DNA from: Chamaecrista fasciculata
Taxonomy: Eukaryota; Streptophyta; Magnoliopsida; Fabales; Fabaceae
Reading direction: 5' to 3'
NCBI GenBank assembly: GCA_003254925.1
Contig: QANZ01005140.1
Coordinates: forward strand, 1,660 to 65,659
DNA length: 64,000 nt
Part shown: positions 50,423 to 62,400 of the stretch, in pieces
How positions within the stretch are numbered: position 1 is the stretch's first letter
How the letters are laid out: the number at the start of each line of letters is the position of its first letter
Translations under genes and position numbers: made by a program
The notes under the pieces: generated by a model
Told to the model about the DNA's origin: nothing
Databases searched by the model: none
What the model saw: the letters and a program-made list of their open reading frames with translations, nothing else

Positions 50423-53400
50423 TTCGAAATCACAGCGAAGATTTCCAACCCTCAACGTGATGTACGGTGACTAGATTTGAGATTGGAGCGATTTGAGAAA
50501 TACGGTAGCGATTTGCGATTTGCGATTTCCTCCGATCTGCGATTTGCGATTTCCTCCGATCTACGATTTGAGAAATGCAGTGGCGATTTGCGATTGAGAA
50601 ATCTTGACGGCGGAGGACGAAGGCGATGGCGAGGCTGAGGTGGAAGGAGAATCGGAGGAAGAAAGAGGGGTCGGCGATGATGAGAAGGAAGAAGAAGATG
50701 AAGTTGACGATGATACTTTTTTTTTTCAATTTTTGGATGAGGAGGAAGACAATGACGATGTTGATGATGATATGAGATGTTGATGATCTCAGAAAAAGAA
50801 TATGGGAAGATGAAGAAGAAGATTAAAAAAAATTTAAGATGAAGATAAAAAAAAATTTGTGATGTTCTTTGGGTTTTAGGTTTTAGGGTTTTAGGGTTTT
50901 AGGGTTTAGAGTTTAGGGTTTAGGGTTTTAGGATTTTAGGGTTTGAGGTTTTTAATATTTTTAAGAACTAAATTGGAATGTTTGAAAGAGTTTTGGGACA
51001 CTTTACAATTTTATTTTGAGGATTTGGGACTAAAATGAATAAAGATGAGGAAAAAGAGGGGGAATTGAGAATAATGGAATTAAAACGGGTCAAGGACCTA
51101 ATTGTTCAACTAAGACTTTTTTTTAGAGTTTAGGGTTTGAGGTTTTAGGTTTTAGGGTTTAGGGTTTGGGGTTTTAGAGTTTAGTGTTTTAAATATTTTT
51201 AAGGACTAAATTGAAATGTTTGGAAGAGTTTTGGGACACTTTATAATTTTATTTTGAGGATTTGGGGCTAAAATGAAAGAAAATGATGAAAAAGAGGAGG
51301 AATTGAGAATAATGGAATAAAAATGGGTCAGGGACCTAAAAGTGCAATGAGGAAATGTTGATGTGTCGCTATTTTATGGCGTGTCAACTCTTTTTTTTTT
51401 TTTGAAAACATAACGGGTGCTGACGTGGCCATAACGGGACACATCAACGTCCGTTATAGCCACGTCAGCTTTTTTGTAACGACAATATGACGGAGGGACC
51501 AATTAGTTAGGCGTTTGCAAATTTAGGGGACCGGCTAGTACAATGCGTAAAATTCAAGGACCTATATGTCACCGTGTCCAAAATTCAGAGACCGAGAAGT
51601 TAGTTTACTAAAAAAAAATAGTTAGAGAGAGAAGGTGTCAGTGGAATGTGGAATCCATACCTTCTGGCAAGTTCTCTCTTTGCACTCCACTGTAGTAGCA
51701 TTATAGAAGATCCAATTTGGAATTTGTACTTTTTGGTTCCTTAATCCGTATTGTTATGAAGTTTAATTATTTAGAGACTGATTTATTAATTTGGTATAAA
51801 TTTAAGGATCAACTAATAGATTTTCTCTAAATTAAAACACCGGAATTCAAGACACTTATAAAACTAAATTTATAATGAAAACTTCGATTGAATGCTTTGG
51901 AGTTCTGCAAGGTTAAACAATTGAATCCCTATCATGTCTAAAGTCTCATATAGGTAATTGGCTTCCTTAACACCTTAAATGAAAATTCTTTAAAATACAT
52001 AACTAATCATTGTTGTTCACTACTCTTTTTTTTAATTTTTTTTTCCTTAATGATGTTTGCAAAAAAAAAATATCATCCTAATCTTTTTTTTTTCGATGAG
52101 CCAAAATTTTCAATATCTTATATTATATGGCTCCACCTCTTTCTGGTCGTTTACATTTTAAAACTATAGTCTATGAATTAAAAATAAGAGAAAATTTACT
52201 ATTTGGTCTCTCTTTCTTTACTAAGTTAACAATTTAGTCCCTTATTTATTTTACATACATATTTGCGTGCCCATTAGGGCACGCAAAGCCCCTAGTGTAT
52301 ATATATATATATATTAAAATATATTTACATTATTTTTCTGTCAAATCTGACCCACTAAATAAATTATTAGAGTAAGATTTCTTAAAATAACAAAACTTCA
52401 TAGCAACAAAAAAGTCAGTGTCTCTTATATATTTCTCAGGAATTTTTTTTTCTTGGATGTTTTTCTTTTTAAAAAAGGCCAATATTTCTAGCTTAACATA
52501 ACTAGTATTTAACAAAAATTAATTTATATTTTAAAATTTATGAATATGTGTCGTGTCGGTGTCGTACGGGTGTCGGACACTGACACGTGTCTGACACAGC
52601 GACACGCCCTCAAAATAAAGTGTCCATGCTTCTTAGTATATGACAAATTTTGGTGAAAGCACACAAAACCAGAGAGTAGGGGAAAAATTAGGCAATTGAA
52701 TGAGTTATCTTTTGAAATGAAACAGTAAATATTTTGAAGAGAACTTACTGATCTCTTTCATGCACCAGGATCTCCATTAAAGTCGGAAACTTCTTACGCA
52801 TCTTTTGTATACGTGTTTGCACCTCAATAATGTCCTCATTTTCACTATTGATTATCTGAAGACAAAAAGAAAAAGAACAAATTAACAATTAGGTATCTGT
52901 ATGATCATTGATCGAGTTGACAACATGATCTCTAAAGATTGAAATACACAGTTTATTCCTTAAAAGATTAACAGGGTACTCTTCAATTTTTTAAAAATTA
53001 AAACGGTATACTATTTAGTTTATAAAAATGATTAAAAAATTATACTATTTTGATATTTCAGGAACTATATAAATAATGTATCTCAATCTTTTGAGGACTT
53101 TCAATTTACTAATCTTTAAATGATCGGATTATTAGTTTACTAAAAAAAGAAGCAAACCAAGTTACACTATAGACAAGATGTTATTAGCACAAATATAATA
53201 AATTTGAATAAACTAACACTTCATTTTTTGAAAGATTACCGCCCTGAAAGTATAATAGTATACTTATTAGTTATGCTTATGGATTAAATAATATACCGTT
53301 TTAATTAACTATATCATTTTAATCTTTCAAGGACAAAATTATTAATGAATGACATATGAAGTTTACCCTTTCAAACATGTCCTCCAGGCTATGGGAATTA

Positions 53401-56400
53401 GAAAACCCAAGATGTGTAAATACAAATTTTATCTTCTCCCAAAGTGGCATCTTTCTCCATACTCTCTGTCTTGTAATCTGTCTCATGACCAGCATCTTCA
53501 AAATTATTCATTTGAAACATTATAAAGCATAGCTACTCACATAGTCATATAGGTAACATGACAATACTTCATTCTTCTACTTAAAATCACAAGTAAAAGA
53601 AGGAAAAACAAAGGTTGGAAACTGAAAAACAAAAAGTCAAAGTAAAGGGAGTAATTTCATGACTGAGTAAGATAAAATCACAATGGAGAAAATGCTCTAA
53701 CGATTGAAATTGGAAATAATCTTTCAAGTAGCAAATGTTAAAGCCTTGAGAAGTAATTTTCTATATTGAGAGAAAGAGAAAGGGAAAGGAATTAGTTTAA
53801 GTACAATATGACAGAAATATATTAAATATGAGTGAAATTAAATTAAAGTAAAAAAGAACAAAAAAAGAGAGAGAAAGATGAATGGAAACAATATCAATTC
53901 TTCATTATCCATAACTCATACTTCACATAATTTAGCACATTTGTTTACTTCAGTAAAAAATCTACTCCTAAAATAAAATTGAGAGAGTTGGGGAATTCCA
54001 AGAATAAATAAAAAGACACAAAAGAACTCTATATTTTGTTGGATGAAGTATAAATTTTTTCTTTCTATCTCTTGACCAAGAGGTCAGGGGTTCAAATCCT
54101 GGAAATAGCCTCTCTGTAAAGTAGAAGTAAAGCTGCATACATCTTGACCCTCCCCAGACCCCACCTAGTGGGAGCCTCGTGCACTGGGCCGCCCTTATCT
54201 GCCTCTGTTAGGATTCAGAGATCTCTCAACAACCGTTCAAAGATAAAACAAAGTAAAGAGAAACACGAAATAAAGAGATAGTTCGGCTGGTGTAGCCTAT
54301 ATCCACCCAAGAACAAGGAACTTCACTATGTAGAATACTTAAACTAAGCCCAATAGGCCCAAATACTTAATTCCTTAGAATGTTAATCCCCAATATATGG
54401 TAACTAACTGAAATACAAGTCATCTAAAAGATTAATTTCTCAAATTTTAATCAAATAGGATTACAATCTTTTACACCCTCTAACTCCACCAATTGCACCT
54501 CTCTCTCTCTCTCTAGACTCTAAACACACCAGAAATAAGTGAAAAATAAGCAACGTAATTAGATATATTGAGTGTTGATAATTGATAATGTCATATTCTT
54601 GTCTAAAGTGACAAAGAATTCTTCCTTAAATATAGATCTAAAAATTCTTATTGTAAGACAAAAAATTCATCTGACCTTTGCAGGGCGATCACCAAGTACA
54701 ATCCTACCACCATACTTGATTGCTTCTTCATATGCCACACGAAACTCAGATCCAGGAAGGTACCCCAGCTTCATATAAATCTGTTAGAAATTTAAGGCAG
54801 GATTAATAAGATTTTTATATATGTATATGAAACAAAAAACAACATGATGAGAATATCTATAGATGAAAACATGCCTTGGCATAATAATATTTCCAAAGCA
54901 GTGCTTTAATGTTAGGCTTCGATTTCACTAACTCTGAGAATATTTCCTCGTCTGTAGGCATCTGAAAGAAGGAAGAATAATGAAAAAATAAACAAAGACA
55001 ATTAAGTAAATAATGCTTTGCTAAAATTGACTTTAGTGTCACCTATGACAAAAGTCAGAAACTATATTTTAAAATAGGTCAAATATTCAAATTGGTCCTA
55101 AATGTATATCCTTAAGTTTATTTTGGTCCTAAATATTGCCATTTAGTTTCATTTTGGTCCCACACTACTAAATGTGGTTATATCTCTCTCATTCGAAGTT
55201 CGAATGCGACAAATCTAGAGGTATGCATTGTTTTTTACAAGTACTTTCTCTATTTAGTTGGGGATGTTAGCAAACGAAGTCAAATAAGATCTTGAAAGTT
55301 GGCCGTTCCTTTCGCAGTCAAACAAGTTAAGTTAGTTATATCTCTCGTTTCAAGTTCGATTGTGATGAATTTAGAACTATGAGTTACTTTTAACGAATTT
55401 TTTTTGTCCAGTTAGTTGAGACCGTAGCAAATTAGATCAAATCAGGCTCGAAAAAGAATTTGAGATCAAAAAGTAAAAAATTATGAAAAATTAGTCTAAA
55501 CTCACTTTCAAGTCCGATTTAATTTCATTTGCTGACGGTTCTAACTAGATAATAAAAAGACTCGGTAAGAGTAACCCATAATATAACTTTGAACTTAGTA
55601 AGATAAAAATGACTAACTTTGGTTATTTGACCGTGAAATAAACAATCCACTTCCAGGGCTCAATTTAACCTTTAGGACCAGTATAAAACTTTTGAAAAAT
55701 TTAGAACCAAAATGAATTTAAAGAATATGACTAAAATTTTACTTTTGATATTTGATCTGTAGTATTTTATATTGCACATATATAAATATATATTAAGTAG
55801 AAACATCTTTAATTAGTAAGAATAGAGACCTGTACAGTTTTAGTAGTAAGGACATTTTGACGACTTGAGCACAATTCTAAGAAGACAACCTGCAAAAAAC
55901 AAAGCAAGGCTCAAAAGGCAATCAAAAAACAGGGTAAAATGCTGAAGAAATTCAATGATGTATTCATTATCCTTCAAAAGGTTATATATAATTAAATGAG
56001 GATATGTGTAGATATCTCATTGGTTGAAGAATAACTAACAAAAGAGAATTCTAGAATCCTATGAGCTGTACATATACCTAGAATATTCACAATCAGAAAT
56101 TATAAAAGACTAAAATGTATAGCTGTACGAAAATACTAGACTAAAATATACAATATCACTAAAACCTAAAAAATAAAACTGATATTTACACAACTTTAAC
56201 ATCCCCCCTCAAGTTGGCAATTGTTGTGAAATAAGGCTCAACTGGAAACCAAGGAACTAAATTGAGGTCGTGCCAATGACTTGGTGAAGATATCGGCTAC
56301 TTGTAGTTGTGTAGGGAAGTGTTGGGGAAGGATAAAGCCTTCTTTGCATTTTTCTCGAACCACATGGCAGTCAATCTCTATATGCTTGGCTCTCTCATGA

Positions 56401-59400
56401 TAAACGAGATTGGCTGCTATATGTAAGGCTGATTTGTTGTCACACCACAATGCAATAGGTTGAGGTACATTAATCTCAAAATCCTTAAGCAAGTAAGTAA
56501 CTCATTGTAATTCACAAACTGTGTTTGTCATACATCTATATTGGGCTTCACAAGAGGATCTTGAGACTGTAGATTGCTTTTTCGCTTTCCAAGAGATTGG
56601 ATTAGCTCCTAAAAAGATGCAGGAACCACTTAATGACCTTCTAGTGATTGGACAAAAAGCCCAATCACTATCACAATAAGCTTCTAGCTGAAACTTTGAT
56701 GGTGCAGAATAAAACAACCCCAAATTAACAGTGCCTTTTAAGTACCTTACCACATGCAAGGCGGCATCCATATGAGTGTCATGAGGTTCATGGACATGTT
56801 GGCTAATAAGCTGCTGGACAAAATGCATGATATCGGGCCTTGTAAGATTAAGATAAAGAAGCCTGCTAATCAGTCTTCTATACTATTCTGCATCATGAAA
56901 AATAGGAGAGTCGGTTTGAAATTTATGCCCCTTGACAAGTGGCACATCCACGGCTGAAGCTTCAAGCAAATGGGTATCAACAAGGATATCATTAATATAT
57001 TTTCTTTGGCATAACCCTCGACACTCCTTGAGATCTCAACTCCCAAGAAGTATCGTGCATAACCAAGGTCTTTTATAGTGAAAATTGAATTAAGAAACTT
57101 TTTGACCTGCAGCAGCCAGTTATAAGAACATCATCAACATAGACAATAAGAGCCATAAATCCTCTAGGTGTAGTCATAGTAAATAGACAGTAGTCATTCT
57201 CTGATTGTCTAAAACCATAACTAATAATCTGGGTTGTAAATTTTGTATTCCATTCTCTGGAGGCTTGTTTCAAGCCATATAGAGATTTTTTTAGATGACA
57301 AACTTGGCCCTTTTTTGCCTTAGTATACCCTTCAGGTGGTTGCAAATACACTTCTTCTTTGAGGTATCCATGTAATAATGCATTATTAATGTCAAGTTTA
57401 TGGATTCCTCATCCATTACTAGTGGCAATAGCAAAAAAGGTTCTAACGGTTACTACTTTGGCTACCGGTGAAAAGCTGTCCAAATAATCTATTCCAGCTA
57501 TTTGATTGTATCCCTTTGTCACTAATCTAGCTTTATATCTATCAATACTCCCTTCATTATCACAGTCGTCATCATGACTGAAACTATCACCAACCAGATT
57601 TGCAGCAGCCTTCTTTGCTACTACCCCTGCTTTCTTGGACTCCTTAAAATCATTGTACCACTCTCGGTAACCATGGATTTTAAAACAAGTATCCCTTGTA
57701 TGTCCTAAGATATTACCGTGAATACAGTACCTATCCCCTTTTTTATTTCCTTCTTTCTTTTTACTAAACCCCTTTCCATCAATTTCAGATTTAGTTGGTG
57801 TCACTTTAGCTAACATAGCACTAGCCTCATTTCCAGCAACAATAAAAGATTGACTGACAGTCTTCTCACTTTTAGTCCTAACAACCATAGCAAAGGCTTT
57901 GCTAACACTAGGCAATGGTTCTAGATTCAATATCTGACTCCTAATAAACTCAAACTCAGAATTCAATCCCATCAAAAATTGCAAAAGTCTAGTAGAAGCA
58001 GTCAAGGTTTTCATCTTATCAATTAAATCACATGTGCGTCGGGTACACTTGCAAGTAGGAATGGGAGAAATTATGTCTAATTCATCCCAAGTCTTATACA
58101 TCCTATTATAGTAGGCGGTAACAGATAAATTACCTTGTTGCATTGAGCTCAGCTCACGTTCGATTTTGTAGAGCTGAAGTCCAGAGCTAACACCATATCG
58201 TACCTCCAATTCATCCCACAGACGCTTTGCCGACTGACAATAGATTAGGGTATCCGCAATCTCCTTCGAAATGGATTTAATAATCTATGATTTTATCATG
58301 GAATCAACTTTCTTCCACTTCCGATATTCCTTTTCTTCATCCGGCGGCGGAAATGTGCCATCGATGAAAACCGTCTTGTCTTTAGCTTCAAGTGAGGTCT
58401 TGATGGCAATACTCTCAGTCAAATAGTTTGGACCAGTGAGATAAGAGGTAACGAGAGGCATACCAGGGTGATCGGAATTGTAGAGCATGAGCGGACCATC
58501 TTCAACGCGTTGGAGGCTTGCGCTTGCATTCTCAGCCCTAGTCGAAGTCGCAGTAGTGGGTGTTTGCTCCATGGGTAATTAGGTTAAGTCACCAAGTAAT
58601 AGTGACGGCAGAAAATATAAAAAATAAGGCAATGTATTAGCTCAAAAGTAGGGTAAAATACTGAAGAAATTCAGTGATGTATTCATTATCCTTCAAAGGT
58701 TATATACAATTAAATGAGGATATGTGTAGATACCTCATTGGTTGAAGAATAACTAACAAAAGAGAATTCGAAAATCCTATGAGCTGAACATATACCTAGA
58801 ATATTCACAATCAGAAATTATATAGGACTAAAATGTAGAGTTGTACAAAAATACTAGACTAAAATATACAATATCACTAAAACCTAAAAAATAAAACTGA
58901 TATTTACATAACTTTAACAAAGGCAAAGATAATTCATCCAACAGTCAGAAAGACAAGACGAAAAGTACCTCTGGTTTTAAAAATCTGATTATTTCTCCAA
59001 CTTCTTTGCTTGATTTCTGCGACCAAAAAATAAAGCATACCTTAGCAATTAGCATGCATTTAAGCTCTCACTGTAGAGTACTCAAATTACTTATTTTCAA
59101 GCTTCCTATTTTCCGTCTTTTAATTCTTAAGGCAATGATTAAGCTCACAGTCCTCATTTTGTTTTCTAGGGAGAAGAAGTGAACCAGTTGGCACATACAT
59201 AACATAAGCCCTTTCCTCTTCGACTTCTACACTGAGAAGTCAATTAGGAAGGGAAGAAACATGATTCGTACTTCGGAGAAATGAAATGTATTAGACTCTA
59301 TTTGGGGACACCCCAATCCTAATTCAATCTCATTCAATCTTAATCTCATCCTAGGATTGGATAAACAGTACTTGTTTGGTGTTTTTTGGAACCTCCATCT

Positions 59401-62400
59401 CATCTCATCTCATCCACATCATCATCTCATTCACAACATCATCTTATTTTCTCTTACAATTACTAATCTATCCCTACTTACACACCTATAATTACTTATA
59501 CTTTAATACAAATATAATAAAGAGAACTAGACAAAATAGTAATTTTACATACCCTCATTTATTACAATTATAATTTTCTTTCTCTATCTATCATTTCTCA
59601 TCATTTTTTTATCTTTTCCACTCACACATTTTTTCTCTTTCTCTCTCTCTCACACACACATACACCTCTCTCTCTCTCTTTCACACACCCCACACACACT
59701 CTTATTTATATATATATATAGAATTTATATTAATTTAATTAAACAAAAAATTTATAATATTATTATTTTTTTAGTTGCAATATTTCTCATTCTTCAATCA
59801 TGCTTGTAATACCCGAGTGTTATAAGGGACTAAAATGAAAGATTTAGAAAGTTATAATAATATAGCAAGTAATAATTTGTGAGTCTAAATAATATAGGAG
59901 GGATTAAAATGAAATAGAAATATTAAAGTTATGAGAATGTGAGTTTTAAGGAGTGTTTAGATATAAGCTAGAAAGATTGGGGGGAAGATATGTAATTTTT
60001 CCCAAATCTAATTTAAATGAAAATATAAGAGGAAGAAGAAGTGGGATCGGGCAGAGAGAGCAGGGAAATTTCGAATAAAAAGAAAAACAGAGAGAGAAAG
60101 GGACGAAGGAGGGAGGAGGAGGAAGAAACGAGGGGATCTCCACATCCAACGGTCCGTTTCGGATGTTCTACCAGTCGATTCGAAGCTTAGAACGAGACGA
60201 AGCTATCCCTGGTTCCAGTTTGCAGATCCAACGATTGTATTGAGAGGAATTTGAGATCGAAATATCACGCCCTAAGTTGGAAAAGTGGAGGAAATGGAGT
60301 TTTAAGGGACTAAATCATCTCTAGGTAGGGTTTTCTTCTCTTTCTCCTCATCTCTAGTTCTTGCTTCTTTCATGAGTTTTAAGGGACTAAATTAAGGGAC
60401 TAAATCATCTCATTTGATTATGCTAGAATATGAATGATAAATGAGAATGATAGAAGAATTGGTATGTTAGGAATATTTGGATAAGTGTGTGTTATGGGCT
60501 AATATTGTGTCCAAGTATGTATTTGATTATACTACTTGGATATCATGCTGAATAAAAAGTTGAATATGAATTGTATGACATAATGATAGTGAAGGCATAA
60601 TGGTTTGTTAAGAGAAGAATATATTAAGAGAATATAGTTTGTGACAATTGAATGTTATATAATTGAATGATTATGTGCTGGAAAGTGAATATTGGTTATT
60701 GACTGAGACTGTGGGTATAATGTGTCATGATGCATTAAGGAATGAGATCCTCCCCATTACTCGCGATGAGTATTTGGGTAATGTCCTTTGGTGGATTCCA
60801 TTGGATGGCCTAAGGTGGATTCCTTAGGTGACAGGCTGTTGGATTGTGCACGCCGGAGGACGCTCTGGAAAGCCTTGGTCTGGATGACCACTTGATCTAT
60901 GTTCATGACACTTGTGCTGGTTTACCCGGATCGGGGTATTGGTTGACTCGATTGCCACCGCCAGCCTTGATTGTACGAATGATTATATAGATGATGTATA
61001 TTGGTATAAATGGTGGTTGATTATATTTGTGTGAGTGCTATTTGAATGATTACATGAATGAGGTATTTGGTGCGTTTGTTATATAGCTGGGGTACGTTTG
61101 TTATACAGTTGTGTTATCATTTGTGCTGGAATGACCTACTTTGAGGTATCGGTTGACTTGACTGTCACCGCCAGCTATTTTGTATTTTATAATGTTTGGA
61201 AAGTGTATGTTCAATTGATGAGATAGAGTTAATTCTAGTTTGATTGATTAGTATTACGTTTGTTAATTAAATGTTAGTAAACATGATAATATGTGATTGT
61301 GTGTTCTAGTTGTTTCAGCTTAGAATATGGCATGTGTGAACTTGTGATAGAAGTTTGTGTTTGAGTGGGGACCGTGGTTTAAGTAAAGGGACTTAAACCC
61401 TACTCAGAATCCCCCAGATTCTCACCCTACAACATTTCAGTGTCTTAGTGCAAGTTTCAGGTTCGTCGAGTTCAAGCTGGATGCAGTTGTAGAGGTGAAG
61501 TTATCTAGTTTTATTTTATCAGTTATCTGATTAGGGCACTGCGCGGCTTTATGTGAGGCTGAGCCTCGTGTATTCTGTTCCTATTTTTAATTTTGGGCCG
61601 TGTAACTCTTGTAATTCATTTTTAGTATTTGAGTTATCCTTAATTAGATAAGGATGTTACAATGCTTGTCTCTTATATTATTATAGAAAGAGTTAGGCGT
61701 GTTCACGGGCCGGGCCGGGCCGGGTCCACGGCTGGCCCGAGAACCGGGCTGGGCCTGGTCACCGGGTCCACCAGGGTCCGGCCGGGCCAAAATTTTTATT
61801 TTTTTTAAATTTTTATTTATTTATTCTATATATATTTTAACATATATATTGGTAAAACAATTAATTTTGGATCAATTTAATGATGTTTTTATCAATAAAG
61901 ACATTTAATTTGACTTAATTGTTAAAAAAATGTTGATTTAATTAAGATTAAATATATATTTTAACATAAAAAAATGTTGATTTAATTAAGATTAAAAATA
62001 GTATAGACTGGCTAGACCCGGACCCAGCCCGAACACCATCAGGCCGGGCCGGGTCCGCCGGGTTGGGCTGGGTCCATGAACACCCCTAGAAAGAGTAATG
62101 TTGGGTCCATGAATATTAGGCCATACATTTAGGACCAAAATGAACCTTTCACCACACATTTTATTACAATTTAGTGTTGTTTTGTAATTTGCTATTTGGT
62201 CCTCAAACTATTATTTGTTATTTTTTTTGTCGTTGAATTTCATAAATAGACCCCATTATTAATGATTGGGGTTTTCTACAAGACCCGAGTTATCATTTAC
62301 ACATATTAGAGACTGATTAATTGGAACAGTTCGAATTTATGGACCAAATTGTATTCTTAAAAATAATTCCAATATTATTTTCATTTTGGCCCATAATCTC

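Larger units (their letters stand above)
49125..51609. mobile_element. Large foldback MULE-like element with telomere-like repeats
   Basis: About 2.5 kb. Inverted ends: 'agtaaactaactttccgatc' at the left and the complement of 'gagaagttagtttact' at the right, extending through 'gctgacgtg...cacgtcagc' blocks about 200 bp in. Nine A residues on each side (49115-49123, 51610-51618) look like a 9-bp duplication but are weak evidence. Each arm continues as tandem copies of a unit of about 200-240 bp (from about 49385 and, inverted, 50860-51350) that includes 'aaaccctaaaccctaaa'. The centre (about 50100-50830) holds a CT microsatellite and GA-rich sequence, but no transposase. Confidence 0.75.
49079..51715. 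mobile_element. Small MITE split by a later insertion
   Basis: The left piece (49079 to about 49114, 'ttgtagtgctactacattg') and the right piece (about 51619-51715, 'cactccactgtagtagcat') form inverted ends of one element of the type seen at 24979-25112. The 2.5-kb element 49125-51609 was inserted into it. Confidence 0.55.

Noticed and set aside
50207..50455. Minus-strand ORF with a long Arg-Glu repeat
   Set aside because: Translation of the CT microsatellite at 50351-50419.
49385..51350. Chromosome-end telomere or CRISPR-like array
   Set aside because: CCCTAAA tracts are short, interrupted and arranged as inverted arms of a foldback element inside a gene intron. The units have no spacer-repeat structure and this is plant nuclear DNA.
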